Shown here piece after piece: positions 1-9,405 of a DNA stretch of 64,000 nucleotides. The notes beneath the pieces were generated by a model that was given only the letters and a program-made list of their open reading frames with translations, searched no databases and was not told where the DNA came from. Within the stretch, counting starts at the first letter, position 1; the number at the start of each line of letters is the position of its first letter. Position numbers and translations under genes: made by a program. The stretch spans positions 53,488-117,487 of the forward strand of contig CAZJGI010000003.1 in NCBI GenBank assembly GCA_964545315.1, written 5' to 3'. This stretch comes from JAAYJR01 sp964545315. Its GTDB lineage: Bacteria; Bacteroidota; Bacteroidia; Bacteroidales; Prolixibacteraceae.

Positions 1-160
1 TGCTGATCGGGTTGCAGAATCAGGTTTTGGAGAGAATATACCGGTAGCTGATAACAGTACTGATGAAGGTCGACAGTTAAATCGCAGGGTGGAAGTTGGT
101 ATTGTTGCTAATGAGCAGCTGAAAGAAGCCGCAGAACAGGGTGAATTGAAAGTAGATTAA
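1..160 (+). CDS. OmpA-family C-terminal domain protein (3' end only)
   Basis: Reading in the frame that starts at base 2, the window opens inside a coding region that ends with TAA at 158-160. The visible 52 residues contain the signature of the OmpA-like peptidoglycan-binding domain, a GRQLNRRVEV segment in which the NRR motif follows a conserved Gly-Arg. Proteins with this domain tether the outer membrane to peptidoglycan. After the domain there is a short acidic tail (EAAEQGELKVD). The rest of the gene, including its start and any barrel or TPR/PD40 region, lies outside the window. The next gene starts 20 bases downstream on the same strand and also encodes an envelope protein, so the two may be cotranscribed. 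Confidence 0.8.
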   Translation, partial: ADRVAESGFGENIPVADNSTDEGRQLNRRVEVGIVANEQLKEAAEQGELKVD

Positions 161-180
161 ATAGATAAAGTTTAAAAATT

Positions 181-828
181 ATGAAAATCAAAATAGTTTT
201 ATTTGTTGTAGCCTGTATGTTGGTACTTTCAGAAACTGCATTTGCACAGGCTAAGGTTAATCTTGGAGCAAAGGCAGGAGTGAATATTTCAAATATAAGT
301 TTTGAAGATGCTGATGATAAGAATTTAGTTGCAGGATTTGCAGGAGGACTTTTTGCTAATATGCCTCTGTCTGAAGAATTCTCAGTTCAACCTGAACTTC
401 TTTTTTCACAAAAAGGAACGAAGTATAGTCTTGAAAGTAATCTTCTGGACACAGAAGTTACTCTTAAACTTAATTACATTGAGGTTCCTGTTAATTTAGT
501 TTATAATCTTGCAAGGGACTTCGATTTTCAGTTGGGTCCCTACATCGGTTTTCTTGCAGGTACTAAAGCTGATGGGAAAATAACTATTGGAAATAACACC
601 TATGAAGCCAGTGATGAGATTGATATTGACAAATTTAATAAAGTTGATTTTGGATTACAGGGAGGGCTGAGGTTTTTCCTTAATCCAGTATATCTTGGAT
701 TCACTTATAAATATGGTTTGTCTCAAGTTGCAAAGGAAGGCGAGTATACTCATGATATCCTTGGGAAAGGGGGAAATCGCACTATACAATTATATGCAGG
801 AATACCATTTAGTATATTTGCTAAATGA
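181..828 (+). CDS. Outer-membrane beta-barrel protein, PorT-like
   Basis: 215 residues with a clear N-terminal signal peptide (MKIKIVLFVVACMLVLSETAFA, cleavage probably after AFA). The mature part has the pattern of the Bacteroidota PorT/OMP_b-brl_2 family: LGAKAGVNISN at the start, QPELLFSQKG in the second strand pair, a LNYIEVPVNLVYNL segment, then GPYIGFLAG and a final amphipathic strand ending in aromatic residues. This is expected to be a small eight-stranded outer-membrane barrel. The molecular role of such barrels is usually unknown and cannot be told here. It follows an OmpA-type gene by 20 bases and is followed by a strong hairpin terminator, so it is probably the last gene of an envelope operon. 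Confidence 0.8.
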   Translation: MKIKIVLFVVACMLVLSETAFAQAKVNLGAKAGVNISNISFEDADDKNLVAGFAGGLFANMPLSEEFSVQPELLFSQKGTKYSLESNLLDTEVTLKLNYIEVPVNLVYNLARDFDFQLGPYIGFLAGTKADGKITIGNNTYEASDEIDIDKFNKVDFGLQGGLRFFLNPVYLGFTYKYGLSQVAKEGEYTHDILGKGGNRTIQLYAGIPFSIFAK

Positions 829-848
829 TCTTTTAATGCCAATACAGT

Positions 849-884
849 AAAAAGGAGACAGGGTAAGTGCCCTGGCTCCTTTTT
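849..884 (+). terminator. Rho-independent terminator
   Basis: Inverted repeat AAAAAGGAGaCAGGG / CCCTGgCTCCTTTTT with a six-base loop (TAAGTG) and one internal mismatch, followed by more T residues. It sits 20 bases after the stop of the outer-membrane barrel gene. The A run on the left arm makes it potentially bidirectional, but the nearest minus-strand gene ends at 992. Confidence 0.8.
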
Positions 885-991
885 ACTTTTTCTTACCCGG
901 CATAAAGAGTAGTTACCTAATAACTATTTTTAGATGAAGCTCTTTAATTTATTATGTAAAGTGCTTTGCAGTTATTATCCGCGTTTATAAA

Positions 992-1360
992 TCAGACTAG
1001 TTTTCTGCCAAAGGGTGTTATTGCTAATGACATCATTTTAAAGTGTTGTTTTGCCCAGGGTATTCCTATTATGGTGATACCCAGCAACAATCCAAACAGA
1101 AGGTGGGTCAGTGCAATCCAGATTCCTCCGATTATCAGCCATAAAATATTCATTATTGTAGAAAGGCAACCTGGAGCATAATCCATATAAGTAATTTTTT
1201 GGTTGAATGGCCATAAGGCAAAAAAACCAAGTTTGAATGACTGGATTCCAAAAGGAATTCCAATGATGGTTGCACACAATGCCACTCCTGCTAAAATATA
1301 TTCAACGAAGATTGCAAAACCACCAAAAACGAGCCAGATAATGTTTCCCAGGATTTTCAT
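992..1360 (-). CDS. YccF-family inner membrane protein
   Basis: 122 residues, very hydrophobic. Two related halves are visible: each has a long hydrophobic stretch followed by an IIGIP motif (ATIIGIPFGIQSFKLGFFALWPF and ITIIGIPWAKQHFKMMSLAITPFG), which is the hallmark of the YccF (DUF307) domain duplicated in one chain. The protein is predicted to lie in the cytoplasmic membrane; its function is not established. It begins 17 bases after the stop of the large FAD/Fe-S dehydrogenase on the same strand, so the two are probably cotranscribed, although a functional link is not known. Confidence 0.85.
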   Translation of the reverse strand: MKILGNIIWLVFGGFAIFVEYILAGVALCATIIGIPFGIQSFKLGFFALWPFNQKITYMDYAPGCLSTIMNILWLIIGGIWIALTHLLFGLLLGITIIGIPWAKQHFKMMSLAITPFGRKLV

Positions 1361-1377
1361 GAGTTTTGTATTTTAAT

Positions 1378-4293
1378 TTATATTAATGCCCCATATAGAA
1401 CCTCTATTGGATGAAAGGCTGTTCTGCCAGTACCATCCTTTATCTGATGCCGGCAGGAAGTGCCGGGAGCAGATATTACAGTATCCTCAGAAGCCTTTCT
1501 AACGGCTGGGAATAAAACCATTTCACCAATTTTCATTGAAAGATCATGGTGTTCTTTTTCATAGCCAAAAGAGCCGGCCATACCACAGCAGCCTGAAGGT
1601 ATCTCGGTTACGGAGTAATTAACAGGTATTGAGAGCATCCTTTTTGTAGGCTTAGTACTGGCAACAGATTTTTGCTGACAATGTCCATGAAGTAAAATCT
1701 CCTTGTGCCTGGTAGTGAACTGAGCAGCTGAGATGTTTCCTTTCTCCAATTCTGCAGTTATGAATTCTTCAAATAATAAAGCATTTTTACCTAAGTTAAT
1801 TGCATCCTGCTTAAGCCCCGGTTCCACAAGCTCGGGGTATTCATCCCTGAAGGCCAGTATTGCAGACGGTTCTATTCCAATTAAAGGTGTTTCAGCAGAT
1901 ATGATATCTTTAAGATTTTTTACATTTTTTGATGCAATCTTTTTTGAAGTACGAACCAGCCCTTTTGAAAGAAAGGTGCGGGCACTTACATTATGAACAG
2001 GAATTTTAACTTCATAACCAAGCTTTGTTAGCAATAGAATTGCCTTAATGCCAATATCGCTTTCATTATAATTTGTAAATTCATCGTTAAATAAAAATAC
2101 TTTTCCTTTGGGTTGTTCAACAGTAAAAGGAAGCCCTTTGCCTGTCCATCTCTTTAAAGTTATTTTTGAAAGTTCAGGTACATCTCTTTTGGTTGAGAAT
2201 CCGATCATGGATTTCAATAATGAGGTATTCATAATAAAATTTGAGACAGGCCTGAAAGGAACAGCTAGCTTATAAAGATAAGGAAGGTAGGCAACAAGTC
2301 TTGACCTTATCGGTATACCATGGATATCATAGTAATGTTGCAGAAATTCAGCTTTCAGTTTGGCCATATCAACATTTGCGGGGCACTCACCTTTGCATGC
2401 TTTACATGATATGCACAGGTCAAGTATGTCATATACCTCATTCTGGTCAAAAATATTCTGTTTTTTGTTGGAGTAAAAAAATTCACGCAGTACATTAGCC
2501 CTTCCGCGGGTGGATTTATCTTCATCCCTGGTAGCCATAAAGGTCGGGCACATTGTTCCCCCTATAATCTCGCTTTTTCGGCAGTCGGCTGTACCATTGC
2601 ATTTTTCAATGCTTCTGATATAACCTAAGTTATTTGAAAAATCAAAAAAAGTAGAAGGTTCAGGAATAGACTGTCCAGGTGTTACTCTAAGATTTTCGGT
2701 AATAGGGGGTGTATCCACAATTTTTCGCGGATTTAGTATATTATCCGGATCCCATGTTCTTTTTATGGTTATCAGTAGGTTATAGTTGTGTTCGCCAAGC
2801 ATGAAGGGTATGAATTTACCTCTGACGCGCCCGTCGCCATGCTCCCCACTCATAGAGCCTTTATATTTTTTTACCAGGATTGCAACTTCATTCATCAACT
2901 TATCAAAAAGTTTTACATCCGCAGGATCTTTGAAGTTGATAAGCGCACGAAAATGGATTTCTCCCGTAGCGATGTGCCCATAATATACACTTGACAATCC
3001 TATTCTCTCCAGAACTTTCTTGAGATCTGCAATATAATCCGGTATATATTCCGGGGCAACGGCTGTATCTTCAATGCCGGGAACTCCTTTTCTGTCGCCG
3101 GGAATATTAGCAAGTAATCCTAATCCTGCAGTACGCACTGCCCAAACTCTTTTAATTTTGTCTTCTCCCGTAACTAGGGGAAAATGATAACCCAGACCGG
3201 CAGTACGAAGATCCTTTTCTAAAGCATCAGCTTTTATCCTTAATTCTTGTTCGGTTTCGCATGCAAATTCTGTCATTAGAATTGCTCCCGGATCACCTTT
3301 GATAAAAAAGCGGTTTTTACCCTGTTCAATATTCTCTTTAGTACAGTTAAGTATAGTATCATCCATTAACTCAACAGCTTGTGGATTATGTTTTAAGGCA
3401 ATAAGATTTGCCGTTAATGAATCTTCCAGAGTGTTGAAGTGAGCACACAGTAATCCTTTAAAGGGGGGTGGGAGAGGTATCAGGTTAAGCTTTATACGAT
3501 ATGCAAAAACTAGTGTGCCTTCTGAACCTGCAAGTAGTTTACAGAAATTAAAAGCAGGGCCTCCCTCTGTAAAAATTTCCGAATTCAATAATTCATCAAC
3601 AGCATAACCCATATTTCTCCGGGTAAGCTTTGGATCAGGGAATTTTTCTCTTATCTCTTTTTGGTTTACAGGATTTGAAAGTATTTCAAAAATATTTTGA
3701 TAAAGGGATTTTTCCAGGCAATCGGATTTGTCTTTTAATTTCTTGTTGAAATCCTCTTTGGACAGAGATTTGAAGCTAGCTTCAGAACCATCAGATAATA
3801 CAGCATCTACCTCAAGAATATGTTCTCTTACACTTCCATATACCAATGAATGAAGTCCACAAGAGTTATTACCAAGCATTCCTCCAATAACACAGCGGTT
3901 GGCTGTCGATGTTTCAGGTCCAAATTGCAGGCCGTATTTTGCTAAATATTGGTTTAACTCAGCTAACACAACTCCCGGTTCCACTACTACATATTTTTCA
4001 TCTTGGTTGAATTCCAATATCTTATCCATATATTTGGAAATATCGGCAACAATGCCATTGCCTACCACCTGGCCTGCCAGCGATGTGCCTCCGCCTCTTG
4101 GTATTACCGATGTTCCGTTGTTACGTGCAAATGCTATTATTTTTTTTATGTCTTCTTTGTTTTTTGGGCGGGTTACGGCTAAAGGTAATTCTTTATATTG
4201 AGAGGCATCAGTTGAATATAGAATCCTCTGTACGTTGTCCGTTAAAACATCACCTTCGAGTTGTGATTTTAAACTTGAGAAATCCACGTGCAT
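1378..4293 (-). CDS. FAD-linked oxidase / Fe-S dehydrogenase fusion (YdiJ/GlcD-GlpC type)
   Basis: 971 residues joining three units. Residues about 30-260 form an FAD_binding_4 (PCMH) domain with the PRGGGTSLAGQ motif and SGEHGDGR further on; the FAD-oxidase C-terminal domain follows to about residue 530. Next comes a ferredoxin-like region with CISCKACKGECP, preceded by a second cysteine cluster (CNGTADC...MCPTF). The last part carries a CCG domain, with HGHCQQKS and GCCGMAGSFGYE. This layout matches the YdiJ family of membrane-associated D-2-hydroxyacid dehydrogenases that oxidise substrates such as D-2-hydroxyglutarate or D-lactate and pass electrons to the respiratory chain. The exact substrate cannot be read from the sequence. 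yccF follows 17 bases downstream. Confidence 0.88.
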   Translation of the reverse strand: MHVDFSSLKSQLEGDVLTDNVQRILYSTDASQYKELPLAVTRPKNKEDIKKIIAFARNNGTSVIPRGGGTSLAGQVVGNGIVADISKYMDKILEFNQDEKYVVVEPGVVLAELNQYLAKYGLQFGPETSTANRCVIGGMLGNNSCGLHSLVYGSVREHILEVDAVLSDGSEASFKSLSKEDFNKKLKDKSDCLEKSLYQNIFEILSNPVNQKEIREKFPDPKLTRRNMGYAVDELLNSEIFTEGGPAFNFCKLLAGSEGTLVFAYRIKLNLIPLPPPFKGLLCAHFNTLEDSLTANLIALKHNPQAVELMDDTILNCTKENIEQGKNRFFIKGDPGAILMTEFACETEQELRIKADALEKDLRTAGLGYHFPLVTGEDKIKRVWAVRTAGLGLLANIPGDRKGVPGIEDTAVAPEYIPDYIADLKKVLERIGLSSVYYGHIATGEIHFRALINFKDPADVKLFDKLMNEVAILVKKYKGSMSGEHGDGRVRGKFIPFMLGEHNYNLLITIKRTWDPDNILNPRKIVDTPPITENLRVTPGQSIPEPSTFFDFSNNLGYIRSIEKCNGTADCRKSEIIGGTMCPTFMATRDEDKSTRGRANVLREFFYSNKKQNIFDQNEVYDILDLCISCKACKGECPANVDMAKLKAEFLQHYYDIHGIPIRSRLVAYLPYLYKLAVPFRPVSNFIMNTSLLKSMIGFSTKRDVPELSKITLKRWTGKGLPFTVEQPKGKVFLFNDEFTNYNESDIGIKAILLLTKLGYEVKIPVHNVSARTFLSKGLVRTSKKIASKNVKNLKDIISAETPLIGIEPSAILAFRDEYPELVEPGLKQDAINLGKNALLFEEFITAELEKGNISAAQFTTRHKEILLHGHCQQKSVASTKPTKRMLSIPVNYSVTEIPSGCCGMAGSFGYEKEHHDLSMKIGEMVLFPAVRKASEDTVISAPGTSCRHQIKDGTGRTAFHPIEVLYGALI

Positions 4294-4356
4294 ATTTATA
4301 TATTTTGAAAAATAAGAGTAATTATTTCTGTTTTGTTTAGTTACTTCTTTATAAAT

Positions 4357-7300
4357 TCATTCAATTTCATAAACTACAAAGTAATAACCTTCTGTAACTC
4401 CTTCGGGACGAAAAGGTTCCAGTTGACTGACTGTTCTTCCTCCTTTTAGAGTCACATTATTATATTTTTTTATAGTGATTTCTTTTTTATCAGAGTTAAG
4501 GATTTTCACTGTTACATCTACAGTCTGTTCTTTGTTCCAGTTAATTACAACGGGTTCAATCTTATCGTCAGGTCCCAAAACAACATCCACATTATAAGAT
4601 CCTGCAACTGTTTTTTGAAAAATCATTTTATTGACATGCCATGCAAGTTTTGCTACCCCTGTAAAGTCTATTAAAGGTTTTTTATATGTAACAGAATTAG
4701 CGCCACCATGGAGGCAGCACCAGCTGAAGCCGTCATAATCAAGGAATCGCATTTTTTTCATAGCTTCCCATGCGCCAAAGGCTTGCCATGCCTGACTTTC
4801 CCTCCATTCTTCAAAAGTCAGGCGCCTGCCTGTGCTCCCTTCATCATAGCCCCATTCATAAGAGTGCAGATGGTACCATGGTTTTCCTTTTACAAGATCC
4901 CAATTAGGCTGGGCAATGGATTCCTGATGTTCAAAGTTGAAGTAAGCCCGCTCTTTACTGTTCAGAAAAGATTTTCGATAGTCTCCCGGATAATTACGTA
5001 GTGTTGACCATTCATTACCGTAACCTGTTGGTGAATCCTGGTTGCCACGTGTCACATTTCTTGCAGTCCATGCAGGTGAAGGTTGTATTGCATTGCCTTT
5101 ATAGTCCACTGTTCCCTCATCATTGCCATAGTGTAAATGAGCTATATGAGAATTAAAAGAAATAATTCTGCTGGGATCAACCGGATATATAGTATTGTAT
5201 GACTGTTCACAAAAAATATTGGATTCCGAAACAGGCCTGCCCTTGAAACTTTGTGTATGATTTGCAATTTCCCACATGACAATACTGGGGTGGTTAATCA
5301 CCTGTTTCATATATTCAGGATAGTTTTCAAAATCCACATCCCCCCATCCTCTGCCCGTGCGTATCCATGCTGTCGGGCACCAGAGCAACATTATTCCCAG
5401 TTGATCGGCATATTGAGCATAACGGGGATCGTTAATGCCCCTTGCCGGGAATTCCCAATTATGAACATGCACACGTAGCAGGTTCCCATTCATTTTTTTT
5501 ATCTGAAGTATCTCTTTTGCGATCCAGTAATCCGGAGGACAACGGCTTTCACGAATCATATTCTCAACAGGGCTCCTGTAACCCATGATTTGCGCTCCGT
5601 TTAACATTGATATTGCCCCGTTTAACCTGAATGACCCTCCAATCTGGTCAACTGTCCTGATTCCGGTCGTGGTAACGTAATCGTCAATTATATTTCCATC
5701 AATGTCTTTAAGAAGGCAATGAACTTTATATAATACTGGATCATCAGGGGTCCATAGTTCCGGATTTTCAACTATAACTGGCAACTCCAATTCCGTTATA
5801 TTATGAGGAAGTTCAATTTTAATTGAATTTTTAGCTGCAACAATATTTGATTCTTCCGGAAACCATCTGTATATTTTGACTTCCAGTTCACCCCGGAATG
5901 CCAGCCAGTGTTTATTTTCTATTTGTATTTTTGCAAGTTGCCCGGCTCTGTTATTATCAATACTTTTTGTGTAAATAAAGACATCATCAATACTTGTATA
6001 ATTTAATAAGTCAAGTGACATTTTACCCGCAAACCAGCCTATATTAAAATCGAGAGATGAATGGGGCATAATTTCACCTTCCTGGTTTGTCAGGTAAAAG
6101 TGATTTACTTTTACAGCAATCAGGTTTTCAGAATTTTTTTTCAGGAAGTTTGTCAGGTTTAATTTTTGAGGGGCACGGTCAGTAATCACTGCTGCTACTT
6201 TCCCATTAATCCATACTTCACCTCCCGGATCAAGGGTCTCTATATTGAGGTAAGCTTTATCAAAGTCTCCGGTTTTTATTATTTTACGTAATAAAAGGTC
6301 TTCTCCTGCATAACGTTCGCTTCCATGTACAATGGGAAGAACTCCTTTTTGCCAAAGGCTGTCGTTATAGGTAGATGTAGTCCACCCTTCACATGATGGC
6401 TCACTTTCGAAATTTTCATCCAGGAAGGTTTCAACGGTGTATGGATAAGATTCACGCCCGGTGAGATGGTATCCTACTCCCCATAAGTTATCTATTTGCA
6501 CTCCCGGCGAGGCATTAACAGCCAGACGATTTATTTTTGCCAGACTAGCGAAATTCTGGGCATAACCTATTCCTTCAGTAACCATTCTTTGAAGAGGGAC
6601 ATAATCAGCAACCAGTTCATCATTTATATAAAGGTTAAAACGCAAAAGGTCTTTTCCTCGTTTGAAGGCGGCCAGATCGAATTCAATTTTGAAATTATAC
6701 CATTTATCAGGTTCATAATTAAATAATTCTACAAATTTATTATTTGCTGTAGTATAATAAAACTTGCCATTTTCATTGAAACCGGTTTCAGTGCCGGGAA
6801 TCTTTTCCATTTCGGAGAAAATAAAGGATGCCTTTGAATCATTATCAGGTACCTTAACTCTCCAGGTAAAAGAGAACCGCCAGCTTTGTCCAGGGAACCG
6901 CCAGACAAAATGGCTTTTAGCCCCACTGGAAATTAATACGCCATTTTCGACTGTAATAGTGGAGTTTGTCTCATATTTATCGAGTTTTTCATTTAGAGTT
7001 ACAAAAGTTTCTTCATTGTATCCAACCCATTTCCATTCGTCAAGAAGTATTCTTTTTCGTATTTGGGGATTGGGCTGGGGTTTAACAGAGGCAGCCGTTT
7101 CAGAAGCTTCTTTGTCAGAGACAACTTCATAATCAAACTCAGGTGAATTAAAAAAGTCACTTGCAAAGGCGGCATAAGTTTTTAAAAATTCTACCCTTTT
7201 TTCTGTGTCAAAAACAGAAGTTGGGCCTTTGAAATCAGTTTCTCCATCAGCTTTAGGATCGTTTGAAAAATAACGGAGTTCAAATGACCTGTATTGTTGG

Positions 7301-7362
7301 GCATCAACAGTTATCAGACAAAATGTTGCAATTATGATGCATATTGTTCTTTTAATTAACAT
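4357..7362 (-). CDS. Glycoside hydrolase family 2-like protein, secreted
   Basis: 1001 residues with a signal peptide (MLIKRTICIIIATFCLITVDA). Residues about 110-310 resemble a LamG-like jelly roll, 320-470 the GH2 sugar-binding domain (GGEVWINGK), 480-575 an Ig-like domain ending in TTGIRTV, and about 580-900 a TIM barrel. GH2 enzymes such as beta-galactosidases, glucuronidases and mannosidases use two Glu residues. Here the segment that normally reads NHPSI..W..GNE is NHPSIVMWEIANH, so the usual acid/base Glu is His702. A possible nucleophile lies in the FNFEHQES segment. The enzyme may use another residue, have an unusual substrate, or be a binding protein. It stands alone on the minus strand, with no SusC/SusD pair nearby. 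Confidence 0.75.
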   Translation of the reverse strand: MLIKRTICIIIATFCLITVDAQQYRSFELRYFSNDPKADGETDFKGPTSVFDTEKRVEFLKTYAAFASDFFNSPEFDYEVVSDKEASETAASVKPQPNPQIRKRILLDEWKWVGYNEETFVTLNEKLDKYETNSTITVENGVLISSGAKSHFVWRFPGQSWRFSFTWRVKVPDNDSKASFIFSEMEKIPGTETGFNENGKFYYTTANNKFVELFNYEPDKWYNFKIEFDLAAFKRGKDLLRFNLYINDELVADYVPLQRMVTEGIGYAQNFASLAKINRLAVNASPGVQIDNLWGVGYHLTGRESYPYTVETFLDENFESEPSCEGWTTSTYNDSLWQKGVLPIVHGSERYAGEDLLLRKIIKTGDFDKAYLNIETLDPGGEVWINGKVAAVITDRAPQKLNLTNFLKKNSENLIAVKVNHFYLTNQEGEIMPHSSLDFNIGWFAGKMSLDLLNYTSIDDVFIYTKSIDNNRAGQLAKIQIENKHWLAFRGELEVKIYRWFPEESNIVAAKNSIKIELPHNITELELPVIVENPELWTPDDPVLYKVHCLLKDIDGNIIDDYVTTTGIRTVDQIGGSFRLNGAISMLNGAQIMGYRSPVENMIRESRCPPDYWIAKEILQIKKMNGNLLRVHVHNWEFPARGINDPRYAQYADQLGIMLLWCPTAWIRTGRGWGDVDFENYPEYMKQVINHPSIVMWEIANHTQSFKGRPVSESNIFCEQSYNTIYPVDPSRIISFNSHIAHLHYGNDEGTVDYKGNAIQPSPAWTARNVTRGNQDSPTGYGNEWSTLRNYPGDYRKSFLNSKERAYFNFEHQESIAQPNWDLVKGKPWYHLHSYEWGYDEGSTGRRLTFEEWRESQAWQAFGAWEAMKKMRFLDYDGFSWCCLHGGANSVTYKKPLIDFTGVAKLAWHVNKMIFQKTVAGSYNVDVVLGPDDKIEPVVINWNKEQTVDVTVKILNSDKKEITIKKYNNVTLKGGRTVSQLEPFRPEGVTEGYYFVVYEIE

Positions 7363-7596
7363 TTTATTATTTTAAAATGAAAGCTGTATTCAAGAATAAG
7401 ATTGCAAAAATAAAATATTTAATTTTTAAAGGGCATTGTTTACCTGGAAGTTGTTAAGATTTCAGATATTAAAGCTGTTCAGATACTTATTTATATTTAG
7501 TTTTATTTCGGTTATAATTGAATGATAAATATGATATAAAATATTATAGACTGATAACCGGGAATTTTTGGAAGAATAAAAATCAGGTAATTCCGG

Positions 7597-9129
7597 TTAA
7601 GCCAGCCACCGTCTTTCTCTTTGGGCCAGTAAGTTAGAGTTTAAAACATCGACAACAAGGTTGGAATCTTCCACTATCTGAAAATCATACATTCCGACGC
7701 AGATAAAATCAGCTCCATTTTGGAAAGAATATCCAAAAGCATCTTTGGGGTGTATTGCACCTGCTGCAAGAACTTTAAAAGCTATCCATGGTTCATCAAG
7801 CCCATTCATGAAGTCGATAGTTTCCCGGGGTTTAAAGCAAAAAATATTGTCCTTATAATCACTGTCAACAGTAGTTTTTCTTTCAAGATCAACCTGTGCT
7901 GACCAATAATTATGATGATGAAGGGTTTTCACCCAGAAATCGGGTTTTATTCCCATTTCAACACAACCTTTTATTGTTTCTAGCAGGTGCCCTCCTATGC
8001 CGGCCGGTTTTCCGTAACTGCGTATTAGTTCAAGGGCTTTTACTATTTCGTCGAATTTACCCTGCTGCACCAGTCTGTCAGTCATTCCTCCATGACAATA
8101 CATTGCGGCAGCTCCCCCTTCTTCCGATAGCCTTACACCACCAAGTAGCCCGTCTTTTCCACCGCCTCCGCAATCAGAGATAAACTGAATTTTTCCTCCT
8201 GTCTCATGCCAGTATTTATTAACTATCCGGGCTAGTGACGATGTTGTCAGAATAGTATTTATTCCGCATTTCTCAGCAAGCTGCATTGTCATCATCACCC
8301 TTTCATCAGTATGATAAGCTTTGACCAGCTTTGAAGCATAAATAAGGTCTCTCGAATGTGCCCAGCCTCCGATAAGGTTTCCACCCATAATAAGGCGGCT
8401 GAATTCAAGGTTGCCTATCTTTCCTTTAGGCACCTGCCCTTTGAGGTCATTTAATGAAGCAAAGTTAAATGTTTTTAAAGTGGCTTCAGAAGTGGCATCC
8501 GGTTTACCGGAAAGGAATTTTTCTTCAAAGCTGTCCCAACGTTTCTTTTTATATAGCGCATACGCGAAAGCACCAAGGAAAGGAACGCTTATCAGGTCGC
8601 GCAGAAGTTCCCTTCGTTCAAGGGATGTTTTTTCCTCCTTTGGAACAGGTATGGGAGCGGTAGCTTTCTCATCTTTCCATCTCTTTATTAACCTGTCAAT
8701 ACCATAGAAATAGTTTGAAGGTAATACTGTAAAGAGAACCAGGATAAAAAATTCGACCAATGTCTTATTTACCCAGAGATAGCTTCCCTCATTTACCGAG
8801 CCAAATGTGTACCCGGGAATAGGAGGAAAGGCAGTAAAATAAAAAAGTAATAATACTGAACCTGCTATTGATGACCATCGAACAAGAAATCCGGTAATCA
8901 GGGAAAGGCCAATTAATATCAGACCCCATACATTTAGTAAGTCTACTATTTGTAAAATAGCCGGAGATTCAGCTATTCTGTGGAAAATATCAGAAAATAT
9001 CCAGGAAGATCCCATAAGAAATGTCTTTGCACTCCAGCCGGGTGATATTAATTTTGCTATGCCTTCATAAAGGAAATGCCATCCAACGATGATTCTTAAA
9101 GCTGTAAGTAAATAGTTTCTGTATTTCAT
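7597..9129 (-). CDS. DoxX membrane domain fused to an aldo-keto-reductase-like TIM barrel
   Basis: 510 residues. Residues 1-150 hold about four membrane segments with DoxX-family features (LRIIVGWHFLYEGIAKL at the start; FPPIPGYTF and an NKTLVEFF helix). A charged linker of about 25 residues (KEEKTSLERRELLRDL) leads to another short hydrophobic segment and then a soluble domain from about residue 230 with LIMGGNLIGGWAHSRD, LAEKCGINTILTT and GGAAAMYCHGG, resembling a TIM barrel related to aldo/keto reductases. The soluble domain's side of the membrane is uncertain. DoxX-type domains are often linked to quinone or redox processes, but no substrate can be named. No frameshift is needed, so this is a true fusion. 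It is separated by 234 bases from the GH2-like gene. Confidence 0.7.
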   Translation of the reverse strand: MKYRNYLLTALRIIVGWHFLYEGIAKLISPGWSAKTFLMGSSWIFSDIFHRIAESPAILQIVDLLNVWGLILIGLSLITGFLVRWSSIAGSVLLLFYFTAFPPIPGYTFGSVNEGSYLWVNKTLVEFFILVLFTVLPSNYFYGIDRLIKRWKDEKATAPIPVPKEEKTSLERRELLRDLISVPFLGAFAYALYKKKRWDSFEEKFLSGKPDATSEATLKTFNFASLNDLKGQVPKGKIGNLEFSRLIMGGNLIGGWAHSRDLIYASKLVKAYHTDERVMMTMQLAEKCGINTILTTSSLARIVNKYWHETGGKIQFISDCGGGGKDGLLGGVRLSEEGGAAAMYCHGGMTDRLVQQGKFDEIVKALELIRSYGKPAGIGGHLLETIKGCVEMGIKPDFWVKTLHHHNYWSAQVDLERKTTVDSDYKDNIFCFKPRETIDFMNGLDEPWIAFKVLAAGAIHPKDAFGYSFQNGADFICVGMYDFQIVEDSNLVVDVLNSNLLAQRERRWLA

Positions 9130-9228
9130 GTTTGTATAATACTTTTAATAAAAATAATCTTTAGAAAACAATATTAATCAATCTTTGAATATAATATATC
9201 CCTGCCTTTAATAAATATTGATTAGTGC

Positions 9229-9258
9229 TTTGTTTTTTACTTGTTTCACTTAAATTTG
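9229..9258 (+). promoter_or_regulatory. Candidate Bacteroidota promoter for the TIM-barrel gene
   Basis: TTTG at 9229-9232 and TAAATTTG at 9251-9258 match the Bacteroidota -33/-7 pattern (TTTG, TAnnTTTG) with an 18-base spacer. Transcription would start near 9265 and leave a leader of about 140 bases before the gene at 9406. That leader contains a small GC-richer inverted repeat, CAGGT at 9283-9287 with ACCTG at 9309-9313, enclosing CAC-TCTG-GTG. Confidence 0.35.
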
Positions 9259-9405
9259 TTTTTCTTTTGATATAAATTAAGGCAGGTAAGTGGCACTCTG
9301 GTGGGACAACCTGTGACCGGGAAAAGTATATGAATACTTAATATATTGTAAATGAACATATAACTAAATTATTTTAAAAAAATATAAACACTAAAAATAT
9401 TCACT

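Noticed and set aside
966..1181. Plus-strand ORF of 71 residues
   Set aside because: It lies within and opposite the clear YccF gene and has no family features.
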